From the NCBI RefSeq assembly GCF_958298935.1, contig NC_084921.1, positions 48,471,001-48,535,000 on the forward strand: a DNA stretch of 64,000 nucleotides, in the 5' to 3' direction. Both the position numbers and the translations under genes were made by a program. Numbering within the stretch: position 1 is the stretch's first letter; each line of letters begins with the position of its first letter. Of this stretch, positions 33,061-45,388 are shown one piece after another. The stretch is from Phragmites australis (Eukaryota > Streptophyta > Magnoliopsida > Poales > Poaceae). Under the pieces are notes generated by a model. The model had not been told where the DNA came from and did not search any database. It was given only the letters and a program-made list of their open reading frames with translations.

Positions 33061-35365
33061 ATGGAGCTGCCGCAACAAGGAGGCGCTCACGGCCAGGCGG
33101 CCCCCGACGTCCCGCCCTCGCCGCCGCTGTCCCCGGCCTCCGCCGCGACGGCCGCGCTGGCGAACGCGCGGTGGAACCCGACCAAGGAGCAGGTTGCCGT
33201 GCTGGAGAGGCTGTACGAGCACGGTCTGCGCACGCCCAATGCGGAGCAGATACAGCAGATCACGGCCAGGCTGCGGGAGCACGGCCACATCGAGGGCAAG
33301 AACGTCTTCTACTGGTTCCAGAACCACAAGGCCCGCCTGCGCCAGAAGCAGAAGCAGGACAGCTTCGCCTACTTCACCAGGTTCCTCCGCCGGCCCCCGC
33401 CGCTGCCCGTGCTGGCTAGGCCCCCCACGCTGCCTTACCCTCATGGCCGGCTCCCGCCGCCGCAGGCGATGGCGATGGCGCCGCAGCCTGCATGCAACAA
33501 CGGTGGTCCGCATGGTACATGTCTTGACCTCATGATTGATCTGTACTTTCTCTTTTACTAGCTAGTGTCGTACTCGATCGATTACCGCGTCAAGGTTCCT
33601 GAGTTTTCTTAGCTTCACAAATCGAGTTTACTTTAGCTGAATAGGATTATGATTTGCCATTTCCGATTCATGCCTTTTACGTGTGGTGGTCAACGCTGAC
33701 GCGGTGACGTTTCCGCTGCTCATTTCATGCATGGACCAATTTATTATTTTCCTGGCGGCTGCTTTGTCAAAGGTTTGTGTGCGTGGGTAGCATGACAACC
33801 GGGCAATTGACGTGCATCCTGTGTGGACCCATAGGTGCAGAGACACAATGAAACGAGGAGTCTATTTTGTGATCCGTGATGCATGCACACGCTTGACGCT
33901 CGCTTGCATGCATGACCCTGTATGCATGTAGTGCTATGCGACATTGCTGCATCTTGGTGTTCCCTTCTCCCCCTGTTTTTCCCCATTCCTTTCTCGTAGC
34001 ATCTGTCCTTTCTCCTCGCCATCTGAAGGGTGTCAGTGGAGCAGAGGAAACCCTCGTAGTCATGGTCACACGATTTAATTTTGCCTGCCCGTGTAGCTGC
34101 TGCTGCAGCTACCCTTTTGTAGCTCCTTTAGTCTTGTGCCCCCAGGTTTGAAGGGATTGAAACCATCCTTGTCTAGCAACCACCAAAATGTGCAGACAGA
34201 GCCTTCCACATCATTCCTTAGCTGCTCCCTCTCCCATCCAATAAATGCCTGCTAGACAACCCGTAATGACTACATTTTCCCGTAAAATATGATTATGTAT
34301 CTGTACGTTTGATTGCGTCTAGTCTGTTCATCACTCCGTCTTGTATGGTATTGAATTGCTTTACAAGTTACAAATGTACAGGCTGGTAAATTTGGCTTCC
34401 ATTCGATCCATTCGTCAGTTCATACTTGACCAATCAGATGCTCCTGGTACCGATTAATTTCGTTTAGCATCTCGTTGCTTAAAAAAAAATGGCAACCATC
34501 GATCCCTTCTGTTTCGAAAAATTCACTGACTATTTTGAATCTTCACCATTGTGGTGTCACAACTGATCTATGAGAGCTGTTCTGATCTGGCACTCTACGC
34601 CTCATCCTTAATTTGAATCTGCACCGCATAATGTTTGCTAGTACTTCATCCGGTCATAAATACTTTGATTATGATTTGATCAAACTTTTAAAACTTTAAC
34701 TGTCAATAGTTTTTAAAATATTTAATTTAAAAATATAAAAAATTATACGTGTAGATTTGTCTAAAAATAAATTTATAATATTGTATTTTTATTATATGTT
34801 GTAATTATATTCTAATAAAAAATAGTGATTAAAGTAGCACGTAGAAGATAAACATTATGTATTTTTAACATGAGGGAGTACTTATGTAGGTTTGCTAACT
34901 TGTTGCGTAATGGATCACTGCACCATGCTTGCAGCGATGTACAGGGCGCCATGCTACATGCCAGCGCCACAGGAGCCCGCGGCAAATGCTGCCTACTACC
35001 AGCCGCAGCAGATGGCAATCCTATACCCGAGAATGGAGATCGCCCAGGACAAGATGGTCCCGGCTGCGGCGCAGGCACCGAACAACGCGACCGCTCCACT
35101 GCACATGCTGCACTTCCCGCCAGCCGACGGCGGGGCAGCGGATCACGTCGGCCCCAGCCGCCAGACTCTTCAGCTGTTCCCGCTCGAGCCAACCTTCGCC
35201 CTGCCCGACAAGGCGCGCGGCGCCGGCAGCGCCTCCCTGACGCCGACGCCGTTGACGGCGTCCGCTTCGCTTTCAGGGGAGTCCGAGAGCCTCGGGAGCC
35301 CGAACTCGAACGCTGAGACGCTGCCGTTCTATGACTTCTTCGGGATTCATTCTGGTGGCCGCTGA
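33061..35365 (+). CDS. WOX2: WUSCHEL-related homeobox transcription factor, WOX2 type
   Basis: Exon 1 is 33061-33514 and exon 2 is 34935-35365, with a 1420-bp GT-AG intron; the spliced frame is 885 nt, 294 residues. It starts [12 protein letters not shown], then [20 protein letters not shown]. The WOX homeodomain covers about residues 36-98, with the helix-3 block [12 protein letters not shown] that contacts DNA. Residue 93 is Leu (KARLRQ), where I know Gln or Glu in relatives. The WUS box TLQLFPLEP lies at about 229-237, and the protein ends [14 protein letters not shown], which resembles the grass WOX2 tail. Family knowledge: WOX2 is a nuclear regulator of early embryo patterning, and the WUS box mediates mainly repression. 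Start, splice sites and frame are all clean, so the gene looks intact. It is the only host gene in 64 kb, surrounded by transposons. Confidence 0.95.
34644..34878. mobile_element. Stowaway-like MITE in the WOX2 intron
   Basis: 235 bp from CTTCATCCGGTCATAAATAC to 'acatgagggag', flanked by TA at 34642-34643 and 34879-34880. Subterminal 'tttgatcaaacttttaaaac' matches the second Stowaway at 40491. It ends 54 bp before the splice acceptor. Confidence 0.85.
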
Positions 35366-36640
35366 TCTGTAGCTCAAGTGAAGCTGAGCCAGAGATATTC
35401 CACTGATTCTGGTTGCCTTTTGTTAGAACCAAAACAGTTTGGCTTGTTAAGTTTCATTCGAGTTATGCGTGTCTGGAGCTAGAAGAATGTGGTGATACAG
35501 TGCTGCTCCCTTGTTGGTCATTTGGTTCGTTTGTTGAGTAAGCTTGACATTGGATATCTGCTTTTCGTGTTGTTAATTGCCAGTAGTGGATTGGCGTGAA
35601 CATTTTCTTCTATTCGGCTCTTCAAAACAAAAGGATACTGCACAGCTCTGACAACCTCGTAGGACGGGGATCTTCTGATTTCAGTCCGCTGTGAGTGGTT
35701 GAACTATAAATGAATAGATAAAATTTAGTACTACAGTATTCTGTGCACAGTAAAATCAACCTAGTATTTTTATAAATCACTGTACCACATCTCACATAAA
35801 ATTGTTCCCCCTCTAACTTCACCCTTGTCAGAGGAATAGGATCCAAGCTCGTATGGTGCGGTCGAAATTGTAAACACCACCAAGCGAGAGAAACCGGCTA
35901 CATGTTACATTAGGCTACTTTTTCCAACAATCCAATAACGATGACGCCCGCAAGAGACAGCCTTAGGCCCGCAAACGGAGGCCCAGACGAATAAACTAGC
36001 GGAATTTTATATATTTTTATATTTTCAAATCCAAAATATTAAATATTTGCGTCTGTTTAGATTTATTTTGAAATTTAATACTTCCAACGGGCGATAAGTA
36101 TAAAAACACAAAAATTCAAAGTAGACATGATACAATATTTTTAATATCAAGAAAGTAGAGTTCCATCTAGAGTTTGCATCGACATTATCCCCTTTTTAAC
36201 TATAGTTTCATGTCACCAACCGGTTCAGCTGCATGTAACCACGAGAACTTAGGAGTCATTGTAAGCACATCCTCATTCTATTCAAGCACTTTCAATTTGA
36301 ATAGCTGTAGTTCGAAAACATGTATCCAAGTTGCAAGTTAACCGATTGTAAAAGCGTATGAACAACAGATCTTTTAGTCATAAGTCTTTGGTCTATTTCG
36401 AAGCTTGATGCTGTTAAAGTGATATATCATTCTTTAAAAAATCAATGCTAAAAGAGATAGTGATCTTTATTTTATTGTTATCAGTCAATAATGCGTCATC
36501 ACAGGTGGTGTGCCACCAAGATCCACAATAATATCATGTAGTCATTGTAGATAAGTAAGCATCTACATCAATCAGCATGTTAGTTTTTAAATTTGTTAAC
36601 TACAAACTACAATATTAACTGACCTTCTTATAACTTATAG
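35366..36640. other. WOX2 3' flank and AT-rich intergenic DNA
   Basis: The first few hundred bases presumably include the WOX2 3' UTR; no clear poly(A) signal was chosen. The rest is AT-rich with no supported ORF and no terminal repeats. Confidence 0.4.
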
Positions 36641-36644
36641 CAAA

Positions 36645-37885
36645 AAGACTTTCATTTCTGAGCATACAGATATACCTAAGACAAGTCACAGTACGTCTAC
36701 ATGCTCAGAGAAAAAAACGTCAATGCCATATTAATCGGCATATGTGGATAATCTCGTAATTATGTCAAGTCATCAATTGCAGAATAAGAAAGTAACAAAC
36801 TAGTTACTCACTAAGAAGTGATGATAACATCTAAAACACCAATATAACGATACACATCTAATATCATGACATACACATCTAATAATAAGCTAACATATTT
36901 TGAACTAAAATACATATCTAATTTCAGGACCTAAATTGGCTAACTAAAATTGGTAACTATAATTTGCTAACTTGAATTTGAGAATTAACCTAGGTGTTTC
37001 GTGACCCTTCCAGGTAGGAAGGGGATACGACGTTGAAGATCTGGAGACCGGGAGTACGAGGGCAAAGGGATTTTCATCTCTGAGCATGCAAATATACCTA
37101 AGACAAGTCACAGGTATGTCTACATGCTCAGAGAAAAAACGCTAATACCACATCAATCAACATACGTGGATAATCTCACAATTATGTCAAGTCATCAATT
37201 ACAGAACAAGGAAGTAACAAACTAGTTACTCACTTGGAAGTGATGGTAATATCTAAAACACTGATATAGCGATACACATCTAATATCATGACATACACAT
37301 CTAATAATAAGCCAACATATTTTGAACTAAAATACATATCTAATTTCAAGATCTACATTGGCTAACTAAAATTGCTAACTACAATTTGCTAACTTGAATT
37401 TGAAAACTAACCCAGGTGTTTTGTGACCCTTCCGGGTAGGAAGGGGATACGACGTTGAGGATCTGAGGGTCGGGAGTACGAGGGCAAAGGGATTTTCATC
37501 TTTGAGCATGCAGATGTACCAAAAAAAGTCACAGGTTTATCTACATGCTCAGAGAAAAAAATGCTAATCCCATATTAATCGGCACATGTAGATGATCTCG
37601 CAATTATTGCAGAACAAGGAAGTAACAAACTAGTTACTCACTGGGAAGTGATGGTAACATCAAAAACACCGATATAGCGATACACATCTAATATCATGAC
37701 ATACACATCTAATAATAAGCTAATATATTTTGAACTAAAACACATATCTAATTTCAAGACCTAAATTGGCTAACTATAATTTGCTAACTACAATTTTTAA
37801 CTTTAATTTGATAACTAACTCAGGTGTTTCGTGATCTTTCGAGTAGGAAGGGGTTACGCCGTTGAGGATCTGGAGGCTGGAAGTA
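36645..37885. repeat. Three tandem units of about 421 bp
   Basis: The anchor 'gagcatgcagatatacc' recurs near 36659, 37081 and 37503. Each unit contains 'gaagtaacaaactagttact', 'catacacatctaataataag' and a block 'ccgggtaggaaggggatacg'. The units are highly similar but not identical. No ORF is shared. Confidence 0.88.
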
Positions 37886-37974
37886 TAAGGGTGGTCACTC
37901 GGACCCAGACAACCGGATAGAATGGAGTGACCGCCTCCACGCTACCTAGATCTACGCCCTTCACCTCCATTGCC

Positions 37975-38335
37975 ACTGCTGCTCGCCATGGGGGCGTCAA
38001 GGAGGCGACGAGGAGGCAGCAATGGGCTAGCGCGCGATAAGGACAAGGAGGCGACGGCGGGCCGATGCACGACAAGGACAAGGAGGTGGCAGTCGGCGCG
38101 CAACGAGGACGAGGAGGTGGCAGTTGGCGTGCGATGAGAATGAGGAAGCAGCGGCAGACCGACGCATGACAAGGAGGAGGAGGCGGTGGTCGGCGCGCGA
38201 CGAGGAGGAGGAGGCGGCAGTCAGTGCACGACGAGGACGAGGATGAGGAGGCGACATGCCGACGGGCGACGAGGAGGCTACGGACGGGGAGGAGGCGGCA
38301 GTCGGGGAGGACAAGAGGCGTCAGGCTGAATGCAG
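37975..38335. repeat. GC-rich minisatellite (gacgaggaggaggaggcggc)
   Basis: Irregular repeats of 'gacgaggaggcgac' and 'cggcgcgc' words of about 45 bp. Minus-strand ORFs at 37854-38314 (Ser/Pro/Arg-rich) are repeat translations, not genes. Confidence 0.65.
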
Positions 38336-38745
38336 CAAACGAGGAGAGCAGCTAAGTGTTGTATATAAATATAACATATGTATTAGTGCCGATTCTAATT
38401 CCAATCGACACTGATAGTAACTACCAGTGCCAGTCCTAATTCCAACCGGCACTAATAGTGACTATCAGTGTCGGTTCTTAAACTCCCACGCGCGAGTAAT
38501 AATTGAGGCACCAAGAACATGCACTGATAGGCACTATCACTGCCGGTTCGTGGCTAGAACCGGCACTGAAGTATCAGTATCGGTTTCAGCTAAGAATCGA
38601 CATTGATAGTGCCTATCAGTGTCGATTCTTGGAACCTCAATCGTAGTTCGCACACGGGAGTTTAAGAACCAGCACTGATACATCAACAGTGTCTATTATG
38701 CTCGAATCGACACTGATGATGCTTATGACCTGTTCTGTAATAGTG

Positions 38746-40490
38746 TGACACAACGCGCAGCGCTACCCACGCCCACTGCACCACCGAGGTGCGGACGCTG
38801 CTCGCGCCGGCCATGGTGAGGCACCGGGCAAATTGAGGGGAGGTGGGGGCTTGGTGAGGCACTCGCGGGGGAAACCCTAAAGGCTCGCGTCCCTTTTATC
38901 TGTCTTGCGTGCTTTTCGTAGGCTGGCTCTAAAGGCCGGTGCGGCCCATGTCTAAGTTGCCTCCATGCTCATCCGCATATTAGTGACGGGTATTTTAAAA
39001 CACCCCGTTAGCTGCCGGTCATGAGCACAAGGATGGCAAAAAAAAACACTACAAGAGCAAACCTGACAATATGATGAACCGCCGGAGAAGAGGAAGAGAG
39101 CGAGCAACAGCAAGGGAGCTGGTAGTAGCATGGTGATGGAGAAGCTAGTGCGGGGACCTGTTCCAGCCGCAATATCACGCTGACAGAGAAAATGTAGTTG
39201 GCCGTCGGATCCACTTTGTAACAAAAACAGGACTGATTCTGAGGAGAGATATAGTCATACTCACATGCATGTCTAGATATATCTTTTTACCCCAGGTGAA
39301 ATAGAAAAGTTATTGTTCAAAGCAAATGATAAAACAAAAGAGAGTACGACTTGACACTAACAGCAGATGCAGGAAAGCAGCTCACTTTCTTTAAACTTAT
39401 CTTTCATAACGTGTTTAGTTCCATACATGGCGTGTCCTTCATCTACTTCTCACAAGAAAAAGAAGCAGAAAAGAAAGAAGGCATACTAATCGACGCATTT
39501 GTTGCGGCATCGACTTGTTAGCATCATCACATGTTTGTCGTTGATTCGGATGTCATATCCAAACCCAAAAGAATCATGCGTAAGCTCAATTGGGGTCATG
39601 GATCTGTCAAACGGCTAGAGGAGGTTACAGAGCTTTTGGGCACGGCGATGGGAACATAACCATCCGTAAGTGCTGCCAAAGTGATGCTAAACTAAGCTAA
39701 AGCAGAAAGCTCGTAGCTTTCTCATCTGAAAGACTGAAAGTGTAACATGGCAGCAATTTTATGGACCATTTTCCCAAATCATAAACAGGGCTGGGGTGCC
39801 TCATTAGATCCACATTTGGAGAGGGCGAGTGGCCAGGCGGCCATCAGCCTAATAAAATATTGTCAGAGATTCCTTCAGGTCTCCTTCATTTCTGGAGCTT
39901 CTAATTGCACGCTAGAGTACTCTCCTTAATGATGTTACTAAAATAAAGAATATCTTGACTCAAGTTTGTACAAAAGCTATTATATTTTGATGCCATTCAG
40001 TGTAGTATATATATTCCTCTGGTTTTCATATTCCCCAAACGACCGTACACATCTTTGAAATCTTTTTTTTCTTACTTGAAGATGTAGAAGAAATAAAGGT
40101 TAGGTTATAATAACACAAATACTTGAAAAAGTAGTTTCAAGGAAACTTTAGTATGCAGTATGTACAGTCTTTCTATTCACTATAATATTTTGACGGAAAT
40201 GTTCACTATAATAGCAGCATATCTGACACCATAATCCTCTCAAACGGAGAAACAGCTGATACCCTAATTTGTGAACCTTGAAACACCATTTTAAGTTATT
40301 TTCCTATTAGTAAAAAAAAGATTCATTTCCCTTGTTCTTTTAGAATCAGAAATCAAACTACCTATTTGGTAAGGATTCTCATATTTTCAGCTAGAAATGA
40401 GAGTGTTTCTCACCGCCAAACGTACCCTTAATAACCGTTATGAGGTAAATAAGTCATATACGAATATTCTAGACAGTTGATTGTGTTCTA
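38746..40490. other. Intergenic, no supported gene
   Basis: Short ORFs (38952-39224 minus, 39747-39929 plus) show no domain. The minus ORF has a hydrophobic Leu-rich stretch but no other support. Nothing else is recognised. Confidence 0.4.
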
Positions 40491-40745
40491 CCCCCTCAGG
40501 TCATAAGTACATGTTGTTTTGGATTATACACGGTCTCCAATGCATAGCTTTGACTACTATTTTCTATTAGAATATATTTATAAAATTAATTGAATTTGTG
40601 ATATTATGAAAGAATTTTTTTCAATACAAATCTATACATATGATTTTAAGATTTTCAAACTAAATATTTTAAAAGATATTGTCAGTCAAAGTTTAAAAGT
40701 TTGACTAAACCTTTTCAAGAACGACATGTATTTATGACCGGAGAG
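40491..40745. mobile_element. Stowaway-like MITE
   Basis: From CCCCCTCAGGTCATAAGTAC to 'tatttatgaccggagag', preceded by TA (40489-40490) and followed by TG, a one-base-decayed TA duplication. Internal 'gtcaaagtttaaaagtttga' is shared with the MITE in the WOX2 intron. Confidence 0.75.
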
Positions 40746-42076
40746 TGCATAAAAACTATCCATAGAATAGAAAAGAATTCCCAAGATAACACAATCTAAA
40801 AAAAGTTATGCTCCAGACTTAGGGCTCGCATTGTAGGGATCAGATTTTCTCAGAAACGTTTTAGTTTTGGTTTTTCCTGTAAACGTTTCTCTGGTGAATC
40901 AAAATCTTATCTGGAAACCGTTTTGCTAGCTGGTTGAATTCGTTTTCTTGAAAGAGATGATGATGATGTAATTGATCAATTTACCCTTGTCCTGATTTTT
41001 TATTTTTTAAGTGAGAATTTCATTCCGCAATCGATCAAATTCAATTTTTTTTCACTAGATATAAAAAAGATAAATACTTAACAAATCACATAAGATTGTT
41101 CTTGAGCCATTTAATTTTGGTTCAACAGGCCCAAATTAAAACCTAGGCCTCCTTCTCTCTCTCTTTCTCTTCCTCTCACTTGCCACCACCCTCTCCTTCT
41201 CTCTATCTTGCTCGGCGGCACGGGCTTGGCAGCGTGGGGTTGCAAGGCACCTGAGGGAAAGGAGGAGGAGGTTGCCCGGGACAGCGAGGCATCACAGGGT
41301 GGACGCGGAAGCAGCGACGGGGAGCGATAGCAGACAGGGTAGGGCAGTTTGGGAATGGAAGCCGTTTAGCCAATTTAGGCCAAAACCGAGAATCGTTTCA
41401 CAGAGCAACGTCTTGAGCTCGCCCCATTTGGTTCGTCCAGGGCCAATTCTGTCCTTACAAAACAGGGCCAAGGACCGACCATAGATGATCAGAGACTAGA
41501 ATAGGGGTTCTCACATCACAACCTTATCAGATCCAGAGGATGTGATTACAGGCTTATAGTACACAATTAATGCAGTTAGTAACAGTTTTATCACAACCGT
41601 ATGTTCTGATTTGCAGCACCTGAATGATCTGGAGTGGAGCAAAGCAAGCACGGGGCTGCACCTCGAATTGGAGGTGCTGTGCAAAAGAATCTTCTCTCTC
41701 CTCCATGACCACAACCATGGCGTGCTCCCAATAATTCCTATATAATATTACCAGGAACACAAAAGCAAATGATGGAGCATGATCGCAAAAAGACCTGGCC
41801 ATTCGTTTCCAATTTGGAACTACGTGCGTTTCAGTGTCAGCTTTTCGCGAATTCGTTTGGCATTTTAACTCCTCGTTTGTTCTCAAGTGGAGCTGCTAGG
41901 CTGCTACCGAGCGACCTGTGCAAGTTGAACTGTACATAGCTGCTAGGCTGCTACTCAGGCTGACTAGTATATACCCTTAAAAAGAAGAAAAGGACTATAC
42001 ATAGGTTCGGGTCGTGGAATCTGATGGTGCTCGCATCGAACGAACACACGAGATCTGAACAACACAAGAGAAAACC
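40746..42076. other. Intergenic, includes a CT-rich tract
   Basis: A pyrimidine-rich run lies at about 41149-41215. ORFs of up to 110 codons lack domains. No gene is supported. Confidence 0.4.
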
Positions 42077-42225
42077 GACCGATTAAGCCGAGTTATAAAC
42101 AAAAATTCAACTACAATGATCAAAGCTGCTTTGGCGCTGGCGACCTTGAAGGCGCATGCGCACACCGCTGGCACTCATCGGCGGCCACACAAACCTCTCT
42201 GTAGCAAAATGCCTAAATCAACCAC

Positions 42226-43680
42226 TTGTCAACTCTCTCCCCAACCACCACCATAGCACGCGAAAAAATCCATAGCCCTGTGCCTCCCCAAAATCTAGAT
42301 CTAGGAAGCTATCTTGACCTGCCTCATGATTTTGAATTGTGGAGCTCCGAGGAAAAAGAAGAGGAGGACAATATCAAGGGAGGACCTGTGCGCCAGGAGA
42401 TCTGCCGCGGTAAAGATCTACAGAGTAAAGATCCTACGGTGAATCCCGCTCTAAGATCCGTAGTGGTGGGATCCGTCTTACCCGGTAGATCCAGTCCTAG
42501 TGACCAGCGGCCACCGAGATCCGTAGTTGTAGAGGACAAACCAGGCCAACGAGGCCACTCCGACGTGACCATTCGGGAGAATGGGTGCCATGCCGATCGG
42601 ACGGACGTCTCTCCCTCAAAGGACATTGCCCACAACCGGGGTATTTGGTTCCGACTTGTGGCCTCGACAACACATCGACCGGTCCACGGAGGCTCTAATG
42701 CCGAGGCTGGGTGGCAGGAGGTGAAGCGGCCGCATTGATGGCACAGGAATCGCCCCATGCCACCTGGGCAGGCGCGCCGCTTGGAGAAGATGTGAGGTGC
42801 CCCAGCTCTGCAAGACGCCTATATGAAGAAGTTGCGGGGTCATTGCTTCAATTACCTTGCTCGAGACCACCTCTCCGCCCAATGTCGTGATCCGTCAAGG
42901 TGCTGGGAGTGTGGTAGGTAGGGTCATCAGGGGGTGAGGTGTTCGGGGCGTGCCCCGGGGACTGGGCATAAGAGCCCGGCAGCCCATTCATCTGGGTTGG
43001 CCGCTGTTGCACCTGTTGCCATGGTCCTCCCCGGTGATGCGGGACTCTACCTGGACCAGGAGATCTTCATGCTTCTGATGTCAGAGGAGATCCAGGAGTG
43101 TGTCGCCTTCTTTGATCGCTCGGCCCTGCTGGTGTGGATTAGTAGCAACCAGCCCGCAACAGAGCCCTACCATGTCTTTGATGCTTTCCAAGCGAAGTTC
43201 GCCGTCCACCTCATGGACATTCAAGTCACCAATTATCATCCCGAAGACTTCATGGTGGTCCTCTCTGATCCGTTTGTGTTCGAGAGGGCCAGCTCATGCT
43301 CAAGCTTCTTCTCTGGTGGGCGTGAACTTTGGCTATGACATTGGTCCACGCGCAATCACTCCAATAGGGCAGCTCTAGGGTTCCATGTCACTCTTACCCT
43401 GGAGGGGCTTCCGGCGCATCTCTAGACCGAGGAGATCGCAGCCGTGATCATTGGCCGCACATGTGCGATGCGGTTTGCTAAAGAGGCCTCCCGCCGCTAG
43501 AACAGAGCTGATGCCTTTACTCTTTGCATGGATGCCATACCTGAGTGCCATTCCAAAGGGCGATGTGGGTTACCATCACCGAGCCAGAGCCAAAGGGACC
43601 GGTGTAGGGACCGGTGCCACCGGTCCACGTCCCCCTACCATAGGCCTTCATTGGGTGGTCTGAGCCGCGAGTGCCAAAGA
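42226..43680 (+). pseudogene. LINE ORF1 (RRM-like/DUF4283-type with zinc knuckle), broken
   Basis: A 170-codon frame (42226-42738) gives an acidic, low-complexity N-terminus. In another frame, near 42835-42950, a CCHC knuckle follows: CFNYLARDHLSAQC and RCWECGR, then a stop, then GHQGVRCSG. The first knuckle has Tyr where a Cys is usual. A third open stretch, 42934-43338, contains MVLPGDAGLYLDQEIFMLL and NYHPEDFMVVLSDP, and near 43385 VTLTLEGLPAH resembles the RNA-binding fold of plant LINE ORF1. In life ORF1 would bind LINE RNA. Several frameshifts and stops make it dead. Minus-strand frames such as 42324-42758 are shadows. Confidence 0.7.
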
Positions 43681-43739
43681 GAGGTCACTCCTACAAAGTG
43701 CTGGTTCACTTGGTGCGCCTCAAAGACTTGCGGCCGCTG

Positions 43740-45388
43740 GGAATGGCAATTAACCCAAGGATGCGCAACTTCATTTGGCGTCAGGGCGTTTAGCATAGAA
43801 GAGGACTCTGGCAAGGAGACCCGCTATCACCAATGTTGTTTGCTGTTGCTATGGAACCTCTACACAAAATTCTGAATTTAGCCAAAAAAAAAAGAAGAAG
43901 GAATCTATTCACTTCGGTCCACCCCAATTCAAGGATCTTCGAATCTGCGCTATATGTTGATGACGCTACCCTTATCATATGTCCGAGGGTGTAGGATCTA
44001 AGGGCAATAAATGAAATCCTAAAGGTGTTTGGGGATGTGGCAGGTCTGCACACAAATATTCAGAAGAGTGAACTCTTTCCTATCATGTGCAATGGCATAA
44101 ATTTTGAAGAGATTTTGCAAGATTTTCGGGTAAAAGTTATGTGTTTTCCGTGCAAATATCTGGGCCTCCCGTTGCACCTACGCAAACTCTGCAACCATTG
44201 ATTGATAAATTGGCTGCAAGATTACCTGGCTAGAAAGGAAAATATCTTACAAGGGCAGGGAGGGTGGAGCTGACAAATTTAGTGCTTACTTCAATTTTCA
44301 TCTACCACGCCACTGTTTTCAGGTTTCCAAAATGGCTCATTAAAATGATAGATAAGATCAGGAAGCACTTTATTTGGTGCGGAGTGGAGGTTGGTGAGGG
44401 CCATGGTTGCAATTTAGTGAATTGGAAAGTTATGAGTAGACGGAAAAGGCTTGGAGTAGTTGGGGTGCTAAACTTCGATTGTTTCTGTCGTGCACTGAGA
44501 ATGTGATGGCCTTGGTACTCTTGGACTGATCCAGCTAGACCTTGGACCAGTCTCCAGGTTCAATTGGATGGTTCTGAGAAGGAACTCTTTCCGACATCAG
44601 CTATCGTTCATATGGGAGATGGAAACAGGACGAAGTTTTGGACGGATATATGGCTTGGCCATTCTAGTCTAGCTAAGCTTGCGTCAAGTCTACTCAGCAT
44701 AGCCAAACACAAGAACATAACGGTTCTTCAAGAACTAGCAGACTCTCGGTGGATCTCAAATGTTAAGCACATTGAAAACTCTCAACAGCTCAGGGAGTTC
44801 GTTGATGTTTGGAGCTTGCTTCAAGGGATTGTCCTGCAACCGGGCCAGCAAGATATGGTGACCTGAAAATGGACTCCCGGTGGTACTTACACAGCGAAAT
44901 CCACATGTGAGATTCAGTTTAGTGGTGCTAGTCTACCGCTATGGGACACGTTCTACTGGAAGGCCAATGCTGAGCCCAAGGTCCACTTTTTCACATGGGC
45001 AGCCATGCATGGCAAATTGCTCACTGCTGACAACTTGGAAGCGAGAGGCATGAAGAACGGAGTGGTCTGCGCTTTGTGTCTCTAGGAGCCTGAAAAGGCC
45101 AGGCACCTACTCCTACACTGTTCCTACGCGAAAGATCTCACCAATCAGGTATGGCTTTGGTGTCACATTGCAGGTAACTATGATGAGCCAGTGCCACATG
45201 AAACTCTCTCAGAATGGACTTGTAGAGTTACGGCATCTGGAGAGAGCAAGGAGCGTATGGTGAAGACCGAGAAAATCTTATATGTTTGGTGGAACATATG
45301 GAAAGAACGAAATCGACGTGTCTTCGAAGGATGCGAAGAGGATTATGTGAAGGTGGCGTTCAGAGCAAAAGAAGACATCACAACCTAG
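43740..45388 (+). pseudogene. LINE ORF2 C-terminal half: late RT and zf-RVT, broken
   Basis: The frame starts abruptly inside reverse transcriptase, with INPRMRNFIWRQG, then GLWQGDPLSPMLF (about 43800) and LYVDDATLI, the catalytic YxDD motif (about 43950). The thumb/connection follows (CFPCKYLGLPLHLRKLC; RVELTNLVLTSIFIYHATVF; IRKHFIWCG), then a spacer (DIWLGHSSLAKLA) and the terminal zf-RVT zinc-binding domain (EPKVHFFTWAAMHGKLLTAD, GVVCALC, HLLLHCSYAKD). The gene ends with VWWNIWKERNRRVFEG. The endonuclease and the palm before the GDPLSP block are absent, so the deletion lies at about 43680-43740. Stops occur near 43998, 44232 and 45085. Confidence 0.82.

Larger units (their letters stand above)
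36645..38745. mobile_element. CACTA remnant, one end recognisable
   Basis: The right end reads inward CACTATTACAGAACAGGTC (end at 38745). The preceding 380 bp (38370-38740) hold dense subterminal words such as 'ccggttcgtggctagaacc' and 'actgatagt-actatcagtg', shared with the CACTA at 24115. The interior is tandem repeats and a GC-rich minisatellite. I could not find the left terminus; the start given here is only where the repeats begin. Confidence 0.65.

Noticed and set aside
32681..33535. ORFs of 284 and 269 codons on both strands over the start of WOX2
   Set aside because: They are GC-rich shadow frames of the WOX2 exon and leader, Arg/Pro-rich with no domain; the homeodomain frame is the real one.
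39040..39080. 'aaacactacaagagcaaacc' as a CACTA end
   Set aside because: Resembles the CACTACAAGA terminus, but no subterminal repeats or partner end are nearby.
41149..41484. CT-rich tract and 70-codon ORF as a possible gene start
   Set aside because: No exon structure, no domain and no downstream coding continuation.
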